Below, piece after piece: positions 56,376-64,000 of a stretch of 64,000 nucleotides of DNA. The stretch covers positions 62,001-126,000 of the forward strand of contig JAZGUH010000227.1 in assembly GCA_037893225.1 (NCBI GenBank), written 5' to 3'. A program made the position numbers and the translations under genes. How positions within the stretch are numbered: the stretch's first letter is position 1; every line of letters begins with the position of its first letter. The notes under the pieces were generated by a model that ran no database searches, was not told the origin of the DNA, and saw only the letters and a list, made by a program, of their open reading frames with translations. Origin of the DNA: Hippasteria phrygiana (taxonomy: Eukaryota > Echinodermata > Asteroidea > Valvatida > Goniasteridae).

Positions 56376-57189
56376 TATATTTCAGGTCAATCCAGTATAT
56401 TTCACTTTTTTTTTCATTTCTTTAATTTAATTAGAGGGGTGACCACAACCATGCAGAGTCCTCGAACAATCACTGTTAATACGTTTAGGCAGTGCTGATT
56501 ATACCCATGTTTTGCTTAGCATAAACACCAGGTACAGCCTGGAAGCACCGTGCTTCTATATGTACAGCCGCTGGAACTGGGTCCAATTTCATAGAGCTGC
56601 TTATAAGCACAAAAAACCTTGCTTAATAAAAAATCAGGTTATCGGCCAAAATTCCATTTGATGTACATTGCTTGTGATTTGTATTTAACTGTTGTTTACT
56701 TAGCATAACAGTCGCATGGAGTATTGGCTGGTGACCCGATTTTACAAAGCAAATTTTGTGCTTAAGCGCGCTATGACTGGCCCCAGGTACAGCCTGGAAG
56801 CACTGTGCTCTATGTACAGCCTCTGCATCTTGGTCCAATTTTATAGAGCTGCTTAATCACAAAAACCTTGCTTAGTAAAATCAGGTTGTTTCACAAAAAA
56901 CGTTAATAAGAAGAAATGATAAATTTTACCAAAATCATTGAATCTGTGGATTTTAGCTGAAGTAATCTTTGGTGGGATAATCCTCTTGTACAGTAAAATA
57001 AAGTTCATTGAAAGACGGTCATGCTTGACTGAGCAGGGACCAGTTAAACAAAACAGCATAGTGCACTTGCACCAATTTTAGCAAAGACAATTCAATCCAT
57101 CTGCTAAATGATTTCCTGGTGTACATGTGTTCTACGTACATGGAGTAAAGTGAGCAAAACCACTTTTACTACATTGTCGGAGTTCATGG
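56376..57189. repeat. Decayed repeat with AGAGCTGCTTA / GCACAAAA words
   Basis: Two copies of CAGGTACAGCCTGGAAGCAC (about 56530 and 56785) are each followed by TTGGTCCAATTTTATAGAGC-type sequence, ACAAAAACCTTGCTTA and AAAATCAGG. Part of the same family (TTGCTTGTGACTGGTA, GGTTGGTAACCCGATTTTAC) recurs at 59430-59495, on the other side of the DIRS element. No gene. Confidence 0.55.
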
Positions 57190-57369
57190 GCAATGACCCT
57201 CAACGTGCAGGTTTTTGCTGCAAAACATCCAAAACAGCAGCCTCATTTTCACGGGTCACTGGCGGCCAGCACCATCACCGATCCGCCCAGGCTGTTAGCC
57301 CCCGGCCGTTCGGTGGGGGACCCATGGGTCCCCGTTGCGAGTTTTTCCTCTGCCTCGGACTTACTCCGA

Positions 57370-57917
57370 TGCTGCCCTCCACCGAGCCCTCGGATACTGA
57401 GGTTTTGCGGGGTCGCCCAGCCAAGAAAGGGAAATCGTGTAAGAAGCGTCGCCATTCCTCGGACTCGCCATCGTCCTCGGACCGCTCCTGGAGGAAACAC
57501 CGCAAACATGCGGAGTCTGTTTCCAATGCGGATCTCTTACAGGCTTTCCAGGCGTTCACCGCGTCCCTGTCCACCTTGTCAACTACGGGGTTCGCGCCGG
57601 TGGGCCAACTCGCCCCACACGCTGGCCAACTCGCCCCAAACACGGGACAGTTCGCCCCCATTCTGGGCCGACTCGCCCTGAGCTCGCCCCCCAGATGGGT
57701 CAGCCGGCCCCGCGCTTCGGTCAACTCGCCCCCAGTGTCGCCCCTGTGTCGCTCCCCCGACTCGGGACGTCCAGGGATGTTCTGGTGGGTTCTCAAGACA
57801 GTAAAGCACGGGTACGCATTGGAATTCACGAGCACCCTCCCCGTCGGACACAGTAATTCGTCAAACGGAAACTCCATCCGACCCCGCCAAACGCCTGGCG
57901 CTAGAGTCGGAAATTGA
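57370..57917 (+). pseudogene. DIRS gag N-terminus
   Basis: The reading frame includes DTEVLRGRPAKKGKSCKKRR, a strongly basic nuclear-signal-like stretch, then HAESVSNADLLQAFQAFTAS and the repeated motif GQLAPHAGQLAPNTGQFAP. A frame change near 57700 gives GQLAPSVAPVSLPRLGTSRD. This supplies the gag N-terminus missing from the 15.4 kb copy. The short GQLAP repeat implies internal duplication of 24-30 bp units. Not functional alone. Confidence 0.65.
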
Positions 57918-58470
57918 GTCTCTCCTCCGGAACAAAGCGATACCCAGATCCGAGGGCGTGGCATGTAGACGCCCTATCGATGCCCTAGGAAGGGTTGTTC
58001 GCGTACGCTTTTCCGCCGGGTACTGACGAAAATAGAACAGGAACGATGCAGAATCCTCCTTGTCGCCCCGTTCTGGCCGCGTCAACCCTGGTTCCCCCGG
58101 TTGATCCAGCTCTTGGTGCACCGACCATTAATTCTTCCACCTCGACCGGACATTCTTTCTCAGCCACGCTCGAGGTTCATTCACCCAGCACCCGCGGATC
58201 TTTACCTGATGTGCTTGACATTGTCCAACGCTCCTTCCGTACTGGAAGATAGGAAATAATGCCCAGTTCGAACACTAAAGTGGTACCTCAACAGGACCGA
58301 ACTGATCCGGGGCAAGGCGACGAGCCTGTTCGTCACCTCCACCCCTCCATATCCTCCAGCCTCACAGAGCACCATCACGTGTTGAATTGTGACTGCTATT
58401 CGGACAGCTTCAACGACCTGGCGAGATACATCATCTGCCTGCTCTGACGTGCATGCTCTGACTTGCGTGC

Positions 58471-58918
58471 TCACGACGTCAGAGCAGTGGCGTTGTCTTC
58501 AAAGGAGTTCCCTTGGCCAATATCACCCAGGCAGCATGCTGGAAGACATTGAACGCTTTCACCTGCGAGATGTCTTCCAGACTGAGGGACATGCTGGGAG
58601 AGCGGCGTTGCGGGTAGCAAGAGATGCTGCCTCGCAGGCCTCACAATCTACCTCTCAGCAACTCCAGTAGACAGGTTCACTCACGACGTGAGAGCAGTGG
58701 CGTCGTCATGGGCCTTCTTCAAAGGAGTTCCCTTGGCCAATATCACCCAGGCAGCATGCTGGAAGACATCGAACACTTTCACAGCCTGCTACCTGCGAGA
58801 CGTCCTCCAGACTGAGGGACGTGCTGGGAGAGTGGCGTTGCGGGTAGGAAAGATGTTGCCACGCAGGCCTCACAATCTACATTTTGTACCTCTCAGCAAC
58901 TCCAGTAGACAGGTTCAC
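58471..58918 (+). pseudogene. Tandemly duplicated tyrosine-recombinase C-terminus
   Basis: Two consecutive blocks, 58471-58680 and 58681-58918, each encode the end of the recombinase, including GVPLANITQAACWKT and TACYLRDVLQTEGRAG. In the first block the stretch with the tyrosine is deleted (FHLRDV remains), while in the second TACYLRDV is intact. HDVRAVASSWAFF is preserved only in the second. The duplication boundary is CAGGTTCACTCACGACG. Confidence 0.75.
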
Positions 58919-59387
58919 TCCACCAGTAAGCTCACATCTCGTATTGATGTGTCTTACGCTGGTAACTGAGGGATGTATACTGTTACAATAACCAATTTCT
59001 CCCAGGTGTCCAAGGCTCAAACAGTGACATCTCACTCCCACCTCCAAGAGCGGTGCTACTCTGCATTAGTAGTGGCTCTACGGGTAAGATGAGCGCTGCA
59101 GACTCCCCCCCCCCCCCCACACAGTCATGTAGGAAGAGTCTACTAGCGAATACTTGCCCGTAGAGCATCCCTCCCTCCTCCCCACAGAGGGCTCGCTGCG
59201 GATCTACCTGCTATCGCTCGAGAAAAGAGGAAGCTAACATGGCGGGTGTACCGCGGGGCATGGTGGGAAGGCTATTGTGTGAAATCTTAGCTAGTGTATT
59301 GCGCCCTCTAGGGAAATATGCATTAGTAGTGGCTCTCCGGGTAAGTATTCGCTAGTAGACTCTTCCCACACGACTGTGGGGGGGATT

Positions 59388-59559
59388 TCTTCTCGGTAAT
59401 TTTGTGTGTGAAACATTCAGTATATTGCTTGTGACTGGTATTAGTTTGATTGGCATGACAATGACACAGAGTTTTGGTTGGTAACCCGATTTTACTCGGC
59501 AAGATTTTTTGTGAATAAGATTTGAAGCTTTGCATGATGGGTACGATACAAGAAAGACT
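59388..59559. other. Short unassigned stretch
   Basis: Contains part of the repeat described at 56376 (TTGCTTGTGACTGGTA, GGTTGGTAACCCGATTTTAC). Nothing else is recognised. Confidence 0.4.
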
Positions 59560-60010
59560 GAGATTGCGGGTAACACCATGTGAAATAAATCTCTTCTAGG
59601 AAGATGTGTGGTTCTGAAAAGAACCGGGATGAGTGTGTAACTCAACGTTTCGGACAGTGTGCTCTGTCCGTCCTCGGGATGTGATGTTGCAGCTTTTATG
59701 CCTTGGGTGCCTAGTCGGGTGTGACGACTGGATGCTGTTGTGTGCATTTGGGTGTGGCGTGGGTGTGTAGGATGCGTGGTGCTCGAGGAGATGAGACCCA
59801 GATGTCGTTGATGTGGAATCCAATGTCTTAAGAAACTGTGTTGTTTTTGCGGATTTCAAGGGCCTCTCTGATGCGTCATGGGTGCCAGAATGTGACTGTG
59901 GTGATGATCTTGGCTTGGTTCCAGTTGATGCGGTGGTCGTGTGAGTGTTTGGTGATTGCCAACTTGTCTATTTTCTTCCTACGTTCCTACGTCAGAAAGT
60001 TAATTTCTTT
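59560..60010 (-). pseudogene. Penelope-like element: GIY-YIG C-terminus and 3' tail
   Basis: On the minus strand, LAITKHSHDHRINWNQAKII (59960-59905), then FWHP and RIREALEIRKNN, are the last conserved blocks of the Penelope endonuclease domain. The family reads roughly HxHxIDW … R..REAIEI.K. Stops interrupt it. The tail then has CCGAGGACGGACAGAGCACA, CTGTCCGAAACGTTGAGTTA and the stem-loop CGGTTCTTTTCAGAACCACA (59621-59608). RT and the catalytic GIY-YIG motif are absent. This is a 5'-truncated, dead copy. Confidence 0.78.
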
Positions 60011-60100
60011 TCTATATCTCCCTCATGTGATGGAGTTTACAATCCGAAAGAAAGGAGAAAGACAAGAAATGGTTCGGTGAACTATTGGGATGGTAGAGCA

Positions 60101-60700
60101 CTAGAACTCGCTCATGAGAAACGCCAAAGAAGGGTGAAACATTAATGGTGAGAAATTTAGATTGGCCGTCAAATTCGGGGCCGCCGGGGAGCGTTCCGGG
60201 CGGACACGGCTCCCCGGCCCAGATGGTCGCCCCTCCGAGGGACGTCCCGGATCGGGTGGTCTGGGGGAGCATTCCGAGTGGCCGCGGTCCACCGACCTGC
60301 TGGGAGACTCTGGGACCTGGTGACTCCCCTGCCGAGTGAGGTGCGGCGGTGAGGGCGACTGCCCTGCACGTGGAGCGGTAGTGTGGGGGGGGGGGCTGTT
60401 TCGGGTGGTTACGGCCCCCCGGTGGGGAGGCGGAGGGGGTGGAGCGGCGTCCATCTCCTTGTCGTTGGCGTGGACGTCGAGTTCGTCGACGTCCGCACTC
60501 ACCGATCCCACGAAGCTCCCCGCACAATAGTGGTGATGTCGCTCTCGGACGTCCCTCCTGTAAAAGGTCCTTCCACACCCCCGGGCGCAAGTGTAGGGAC
60601 ATTCCGGGTGGAGTACCCTGCACGTCGTCCGGAGGTGCCTCCGGAGGTTATAGTGCTGGTTGAACGTCCGTTCGCAGTGGGGGCATTTTGTCAGATCCAT
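60101..60700 (-). CDS. Accessory ORF of the Ty3 element: two C2HC zinc fingers plus proline-rich tail
   Basis: The ATG lies 29 bp downstream of the pol stop, in the same sense; the ORF is 199 codons. Finger 1 is CPHCERTFNQHYNLRRH then LRTTC (C6, C9, H22, C27), with F13 and L19 at classical zinc-finger positions. Finger 2 is CARGCGRTFYRRDVRERH then HHYC (C38, C42, H55, C59). An acidic piece (SADVDELDVHANDKEMD) follows, then a long P/S/R-rich tail. The last ~15 codons run into Penelope-like sequence, so the original C-terminus may be lost. There is no signal peptide or membrane segment, so it is not an envelope. A nucleic-acid-binding role is inference. Confidence 0.7.
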   Translation of the reverse strand: MDLTKCPHCERTFNQHYNLRRHLRTTCRVLHPECPYTCARGCGRTFYRRDVRERHHHYCAGSFVGSVSADVDELDVHANDKEMDAAPPPPPPHRGAVTTRNSPPPHTTAPRAGQSPSPPHLTRQGSHQVPESPSRSVDRGHSECSPRPPDPGRPSEGRPSGPGSRVRPERSPAAPNLTANLNFSPLMFHPSLAFLMSEF

Positions 60701-60729
60701 CCTGCAGGGGAGAGAAAAAGGAAGGTTAG

Positions 60730-61759
60730 TTAAATGGAGACAATATCGACTGGGACGGATAATTTTCCGTCCGGCCCTAGTGACTCTGCCGGGAGCCAGT
60801 TCCGATGGCGGGGGGGTGCCGGCTCGCCTTCCTCGGCCGCCTTGCCGGCCACCTCGCCGGATCCGGTCTCCGTCCCACTCGGCTCGCCGGGGATCGTCGC
60901 CGTTGTCTCAACCGGTGGCGATGTCCCCTCTCCGTGTGGAGTCGGGGCCATCCCGGGGTCTTGACCTTCCCCGTCGTCCGACTGGTCGTCCAGGGCCGCC
61001 GCGTTCGCCGGGTCCGCTAACGGGACCCCCGATCGGTCCGGAGTCCGCGGCGGTCCCTCCGCGGTGGTGCTGTCTTCCTCCGCCCGAGATCCCCAAGCGG
61101 TACGCTCCCACCAGCCCACATCGGCGTCGCCCAGGTATGGTTTTAGCCGGTTGTAATGGACCACTTTGGCTTTAGCCCGAGGAGACTTCTGGACCCGGTA
61201 AGTGACGTCGTCCATTCTCTTCATCACCATGAACGGCCCGTTCCACCAACACTGCAGCTTGGGCGTGCGACCCACTTTCTTGGCGGGGGTGTACAGCCAC
61301 ACCGGTTGGCCTAGCTCATACCCAGCCCCTTCGGCCCAACGGTCATACTGTCGTTTCTAGTAGGTTTGGCTGCTTATGGGCATGCTCTATCTTCCTCCTC
61401 AGCCCGTCCATGTAGTCGTGTACTACTACGCGTGCTACTCGCTCTTCTGGGAGCCCCACCACAAGATCCAGGGGGAGCCTGACTTCCCGGCCGAGCATGA
61501 GCATGTTCGGCGTGAGTTTGGTGCTGTCATGTTGAGAGGAACGGTACGCCATCATGACGTTCGGCAGGTGTTCGTCCGAGTCGTCCTGGTTCTCGTCGAT
61601 GAACAGGCTCAGCATCGTCTTGACCGTGCGGTTGAACTGCTCCACCATCCCGTCTGACTGGGGGTGGAACGGCGTGGTACGGGACTTGTGCCTCCCCGGT
61701 ACTACACCGGTCCTCCCCAGTGTAGCATTCCTGGCCCTCCTCTTTCGACCGTCCACACT
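60730..61759 (-). pseudogene. Ty3 integrase remnant and GPF-type C-terminal module
   Basis: Directly after RNase H the frame joins to RHKSRTTPFHPQSDGMVEQF, so the zinc-binding region and the first two catalytic Asp of integrase are deleted; the Glu in DGMVEQFN remains. It continues with HLPNVMMAYRSSQHDSTKLT and MLMLGREVRLPLDLVVG. A frame change at about 61343 leads to YELGQPVWLYTPAKKVGRTP, CWWNGPFMVMKRMDDVTYRV and KVVHYNRLKPYLGD, a GPY/F-like module. A long acidic, proline-rich tail ends at the stop at 60730. No chromodomain was recognised. Confidence 0.88.
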
Positions 61760-62990
61760 GGCCACATGGATCCTGGAGACGGCGTCGGCGGTGATGTGCT
61801 TCCTGCCCGCCCGGTGCTCGATGTCAAACTCGTAACACCCCAGCTTTTGGATCCATCTGGTCACCTGTCCTTCGGGTTCGCGGAAGTTGAATAGCCACCG
61901 TAAGGAGCTGTGGTCTTTTCTGAGTAGGAACCGTTTGCCCAGGAGGTAATGTTTGAAATAATGGATGAAGTGGACCGCGGCCAGCAACTCTTTCCGTGTG
62001 GTGCAGTAGTTGCGCTCGGCTTTGGACAAGGCGCGGCTGCCGTAGGCAATCACCCTTTCCCCATCATCCCCTTCCTGCGACAACACCGCTCCAATGGTAC
62101 AGTGGCTGGCGTCCGTGTCCAGGATATAGCGACGCTCCGTGTTTGGGTACCGTAACACTGGCGTCGTAGCCAGCCCGTCCTTGAGGTGCTCGAAGGCCAA
62201 CTGACAGGAGCTGGACCAGGCAAAGGTCTTCTGACTCTTGTTGGTAAGGGCGTGGAGGGGACGAGCGATCTCGGCGAAGTTCGTGATGAAACGTCGGTAG
62301 TACGACGCGAGGCCCAGGAAGCTCCGGACTTGGGTCAGGTTCGCCGGCTGTGTCCAATTCCAGATGACGGTGACTTTTTCGGGGTCTGTGCTCACCCCTT
62401 CGGCTGAAACCCTGTGGCCCAGGAAGGACACTTCCGTCTTGAACAGATCGCATTTTTTTGGTTTCAGCTTCAAGCCCGTGGCCCAGAACCGCCCCAACAC
62501 GGTGGCCAGCCTTCGATAGTGTTCCTCAAAGTCCGACCCCCACACGATCACGTCGTCCAGATAGACCACCGCTATCTGCCACTGAAGTCCCCTCAGCACC
62601 CGTTCCATTAGCCGCTCGAATGTCGCCGGAGCGTTGCAGAGCCCGAATGGCATTACCGTGAACTGGTACAAGCTGTTCTGCATACCGAAGGTCGTCTTCT
62701 CTCGATACCCCTTGTCCAGGCCGACCTGCCAGTATCCGCTGGCTAGGTCGAGTGTGCTGAACCACTTCGCACCGTCCAGGGCATCTAAGTTGTCCTCAAT
62801 TCAGGGGAGGGGGTACGCGTCCTTCAGCGTCACCTCGTTGACCTTGCGATAGTCCACGCAAAATCGAATGGAACCGTCCTTCTATTGGACTATTGGATGG
62901 CTCCACGACGCCCTCCTGCAGCATCTGTTCTACCTGCTTCTCTGCCTCCCGCCGCTTGTGCATGGGTAATCTCCTTGGCGGCTGGCGTAT
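61760..62990 (-). pseudogene. Ty3 reverse transcriptase and RNase H
   Basis: The fingers read RREAEKQVEQMLQEGVVEPS (about 62960), then after a frame change RFCVDYRKVNEVTLKDAYPL with an in-frame stop, and FSTLDLASGYWQVGLDKG with the first catalytic Asp (about 62740). From 62683 one frame runs to 61343: FTVMPFGLCNAPATFERLME, VVYLDDVIVWGS (YLDD about 62555) and VRSFLGLASYYRRFI. RNase H follows with YILDTDASHCTIGAV, TTRKELLAAVHFIHYF, LLRKDHSSLRWLF (K replaces the usual T) and ITADAVSR, so all four acidic positions are present. Two breaks lie in the N-terminal fingers. Confidence 0.92.
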
Positions 62991-62994
62991 AGGG

Positions 62995-63894
62995 TTGGCC
63001 GCTCAGGTGTCGATCGCATGCCGGGCCAGGTTCCTCCGACCGAGCTTGCCATTTGGACCTGTGAATGCTCCCGAGAACTCCGTCAGCAATTCCGCCAACC
63101 GGGCACGTTCGGCTGGGCTGAGGTTCACTGCGCCCCGGTCCAAGAGGTCTCCGAGATGAACCGGTACCTCCGTTCGGACACTCGCTGGGGGAAGGGGGTG
63201 CCCAGCAGCCGGTCCTGGTCGTCCGTCGCCAAGTTCCATCACGTCGAAGTCGTCCATTGGCGAAAATAAAGCCAGGCGACTCCCTTTGTAAACGGTGACA
63301 GGGGTCGGTCGTCGGGTTGAACACCCGGATCGGCACGGTCCCATTTCCAGTATCGACCAGGCCAGTGGCGACCGCAATCTGACAATTGTCAGTGGCCCCC
63401 AGGTTGGGGTACACCATCCCGACTCCCATCCGTGGCTCAGCAACCACCCCGTCCGCGATAATCGCCTCGTGACCTGCCGTACCACCATATTCTCCATCAG
63501 CTGCACCCTGGCTACCATCAGCTGCCGCCGGGAACCCTCCAGGGGAACGGCCTCCCCGTCGACTACGACTACGCCATCCCCCCCATGGCCATTCACAATG
63601 GTATCTCGACAGGAAGTCGCTCCCGAGTATCACATTTGGCTCGATGTCGGCCACCGTACAGGCGTGGTTCAGAAGTTGATCCCCAACCTGCAGTTTGAAG
63701 TCGGCCAACCCCCTCGCTGGCATAGAACTCCCGTCTGTCATTCTCAAGGCCAGCGCGGAAAGAAGGAGTCTCGGCCTCTCCGTCTCATCCAAGGTGCCAT
63801 AGACCCTCTCCGAGAACAAGCTTACCGCCGCGCCGGTATCAAGGAGGAGGCGCACTGCTTTCCCTGGCGACCTTGCCCGTGATGTAGTTCGCAC
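62995..63894 (-). pseudogene. Ty3 aspartic protease and linker to RT
   Basis: The retropepsin active site is LLLDTGAAVSLFSERVY at about residues 16-32, with the second conserved block EPNVILGSDFLSRYHCEW about 70 residues later. It would process the polyprotein. After about 63600 the frame changes, and the linker continues through TVYKGSRLALFSPMDDFDVM and ELLTEFSGAFTGPNGKLGRR to the RT boundary at 63003. The position upstream of RT and the DTG motif make the assignment firm. Frame changes make this copy inactive. Confidence 0.85.
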
Positions 63895-64000
63895 TGGTAA
63901 CTCAGGCTTGAGCCGCCGGCTCTCCGCTTGGGGCCTGGCGTCTCGGCGTTGCCCCCGTCGGTCCCCGTTGCCGGTCGGAAGCAGACTTCCGCTTGGGGCA

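Larger units (their letters stand above)
57190..59387 (+). mobile_element. Second DIRS-like element, heavily deleted, with terminal inverted repeat
   Basis: The gag N-terminus (about 57370-57780) is followed by the very start of RT (LALESEIESLLRNKAI near 57900). It then jumps to the pol region YPDPRAWHVDA at 57940, homologous to 17115. Recombinase fragments homologous to 18060-18490 follow, with the C-terminal part duplicated in tandem. The right end preserves the internal complementary region (59060-59170, C14 tract) and the terminal repeat 59325-59387 (GGCTCTCCGGGTAAGTATTC), which is its reverse complement. It is closely related to the 15.4-18.8 kb copy but retains different ends. Confidence 0.85.
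60101..64000 (-). mobile_element. GC-rich Ty3-type retrotransposon with an extra zinc-finger ORF; continues past the window
   Basis: On the minus strand the order is protease (63890-63600), RT (about 62990-62270), RNase H (to about 61760), remnant integrase and C-terminal module (61720-60730), then a separate zinc-finger ORF (60700-60101). GC content is far above the rest of the window. Gag and the 5' LTR lie beyond position 64000. No 3' LTR is visible: after the accessory ORF the sequence runs into a Penelope-like remnant. Few frameshifts suggest a relatively recent element that lost the middle of integrase. Confidence 0.9.

Noticed and set aside
57275..57964. 229-codon minus-strand ORF across the DIRS gag
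   Set aside because: Shadow of the plus-strand DIRS coding region, which has family-typical motifs.
60101..60700. Envelope gene of an endogenous retrovirus
   Set aside because: No signal peptide, membrane segment or glycoprotein features; two zinc fingers at the N-terminus instead.
60383..60964. Plus-strand ORFs opposite the zinc-finger ORF and pol tail
   Set aside because: Shadow frames caused by high GC; the minus strand carries the recognisable motifs.

Overview
Eukaryotic genomic DNA, most likely from a marine invertebrate deuterostome and probably an echinoderm (moderate confidence). The composition outside the transposons is AT-rich and there is no operon structure. ACATGTAC-type and TAGGCCTA-type words recur throughout. 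The mobile-element mix (CR1/L2-like LINEs, Penelope-like elements, DIRS/Ngaro tyrosine-recombinase retroelements, Ty3 elements, hAT, Tc1/mariner and piggyBac MITEs) is typical of such genomes. No complete host gene is visible. Three short plus-strand exons with good splice sites and mutually compatible phases (1626-1841, 11355-11410, 40003-40179) suggest that much of the window is the repeat-filled intron sequence of one gene that I cannot name.

Layout. 1-4740: AT-rich, with the first exon, a TTAA-flanked MITE, a hAT element and a perfect foldback. 4755-6800: a 23-bp satellite with a higher-order period of 11-12 units. 9680-10525 and 10640-11160: a second 23-bp array and a longer-period relative. 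11355-11410: second exon. 11450-15360: two broken LINEs, a Penelope tail and a MITE whose TIR contains a consensus 5' splice site. 15361-18835: DIRS-type element lacking its reverse transcriptase. 20399-21711: Ngaro/DIRS-like gag and RT remnant. 21690-22270 and 37150-39990: repeat units dense in TGACGTCA. Between them, 22273-37145 is a 14.9-kb inverted-repeat element with arms of about 5.9 kb, Tc1/mariner-like tips and TA on both sides. 37892-39799: third LINE with an FADD active site. 40003-40179: third exon. 44724-49780: a nearly full-length but decayed Ty3 element with 113-bp LTRs, itself hit by a TTAA-flanked MITE and inserted into another MITE. 51138-51338: hAT MITE with a perfect 8-bp duplication. 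54061-55460: four tandem tRNA-like units, each enclosed by an inverted repeat. 55751-56373: mariner-like element with 165-bp TIRs. 57190-59387: second, more deleted DIRS element. 59560-60010: Penelope remnant. 60100-64000: GC-rich Ty3 element, partly deleted in integrase, followed by an in-sense accessory ORF with two zinc fingers.

How the parts relate. Nearly everything here is a layered insertion history rather than cooperating genes. The most unusual items are the giant foldback element, the zinc-finger accessory ORF of the 60-64 kb Ty3 element, the higher-order 23-bp satellite, and the tRNA-like tandem units with correlated changes in both stem arms. All identifications come from reading the sequence and recall of protein families; no searches were run.
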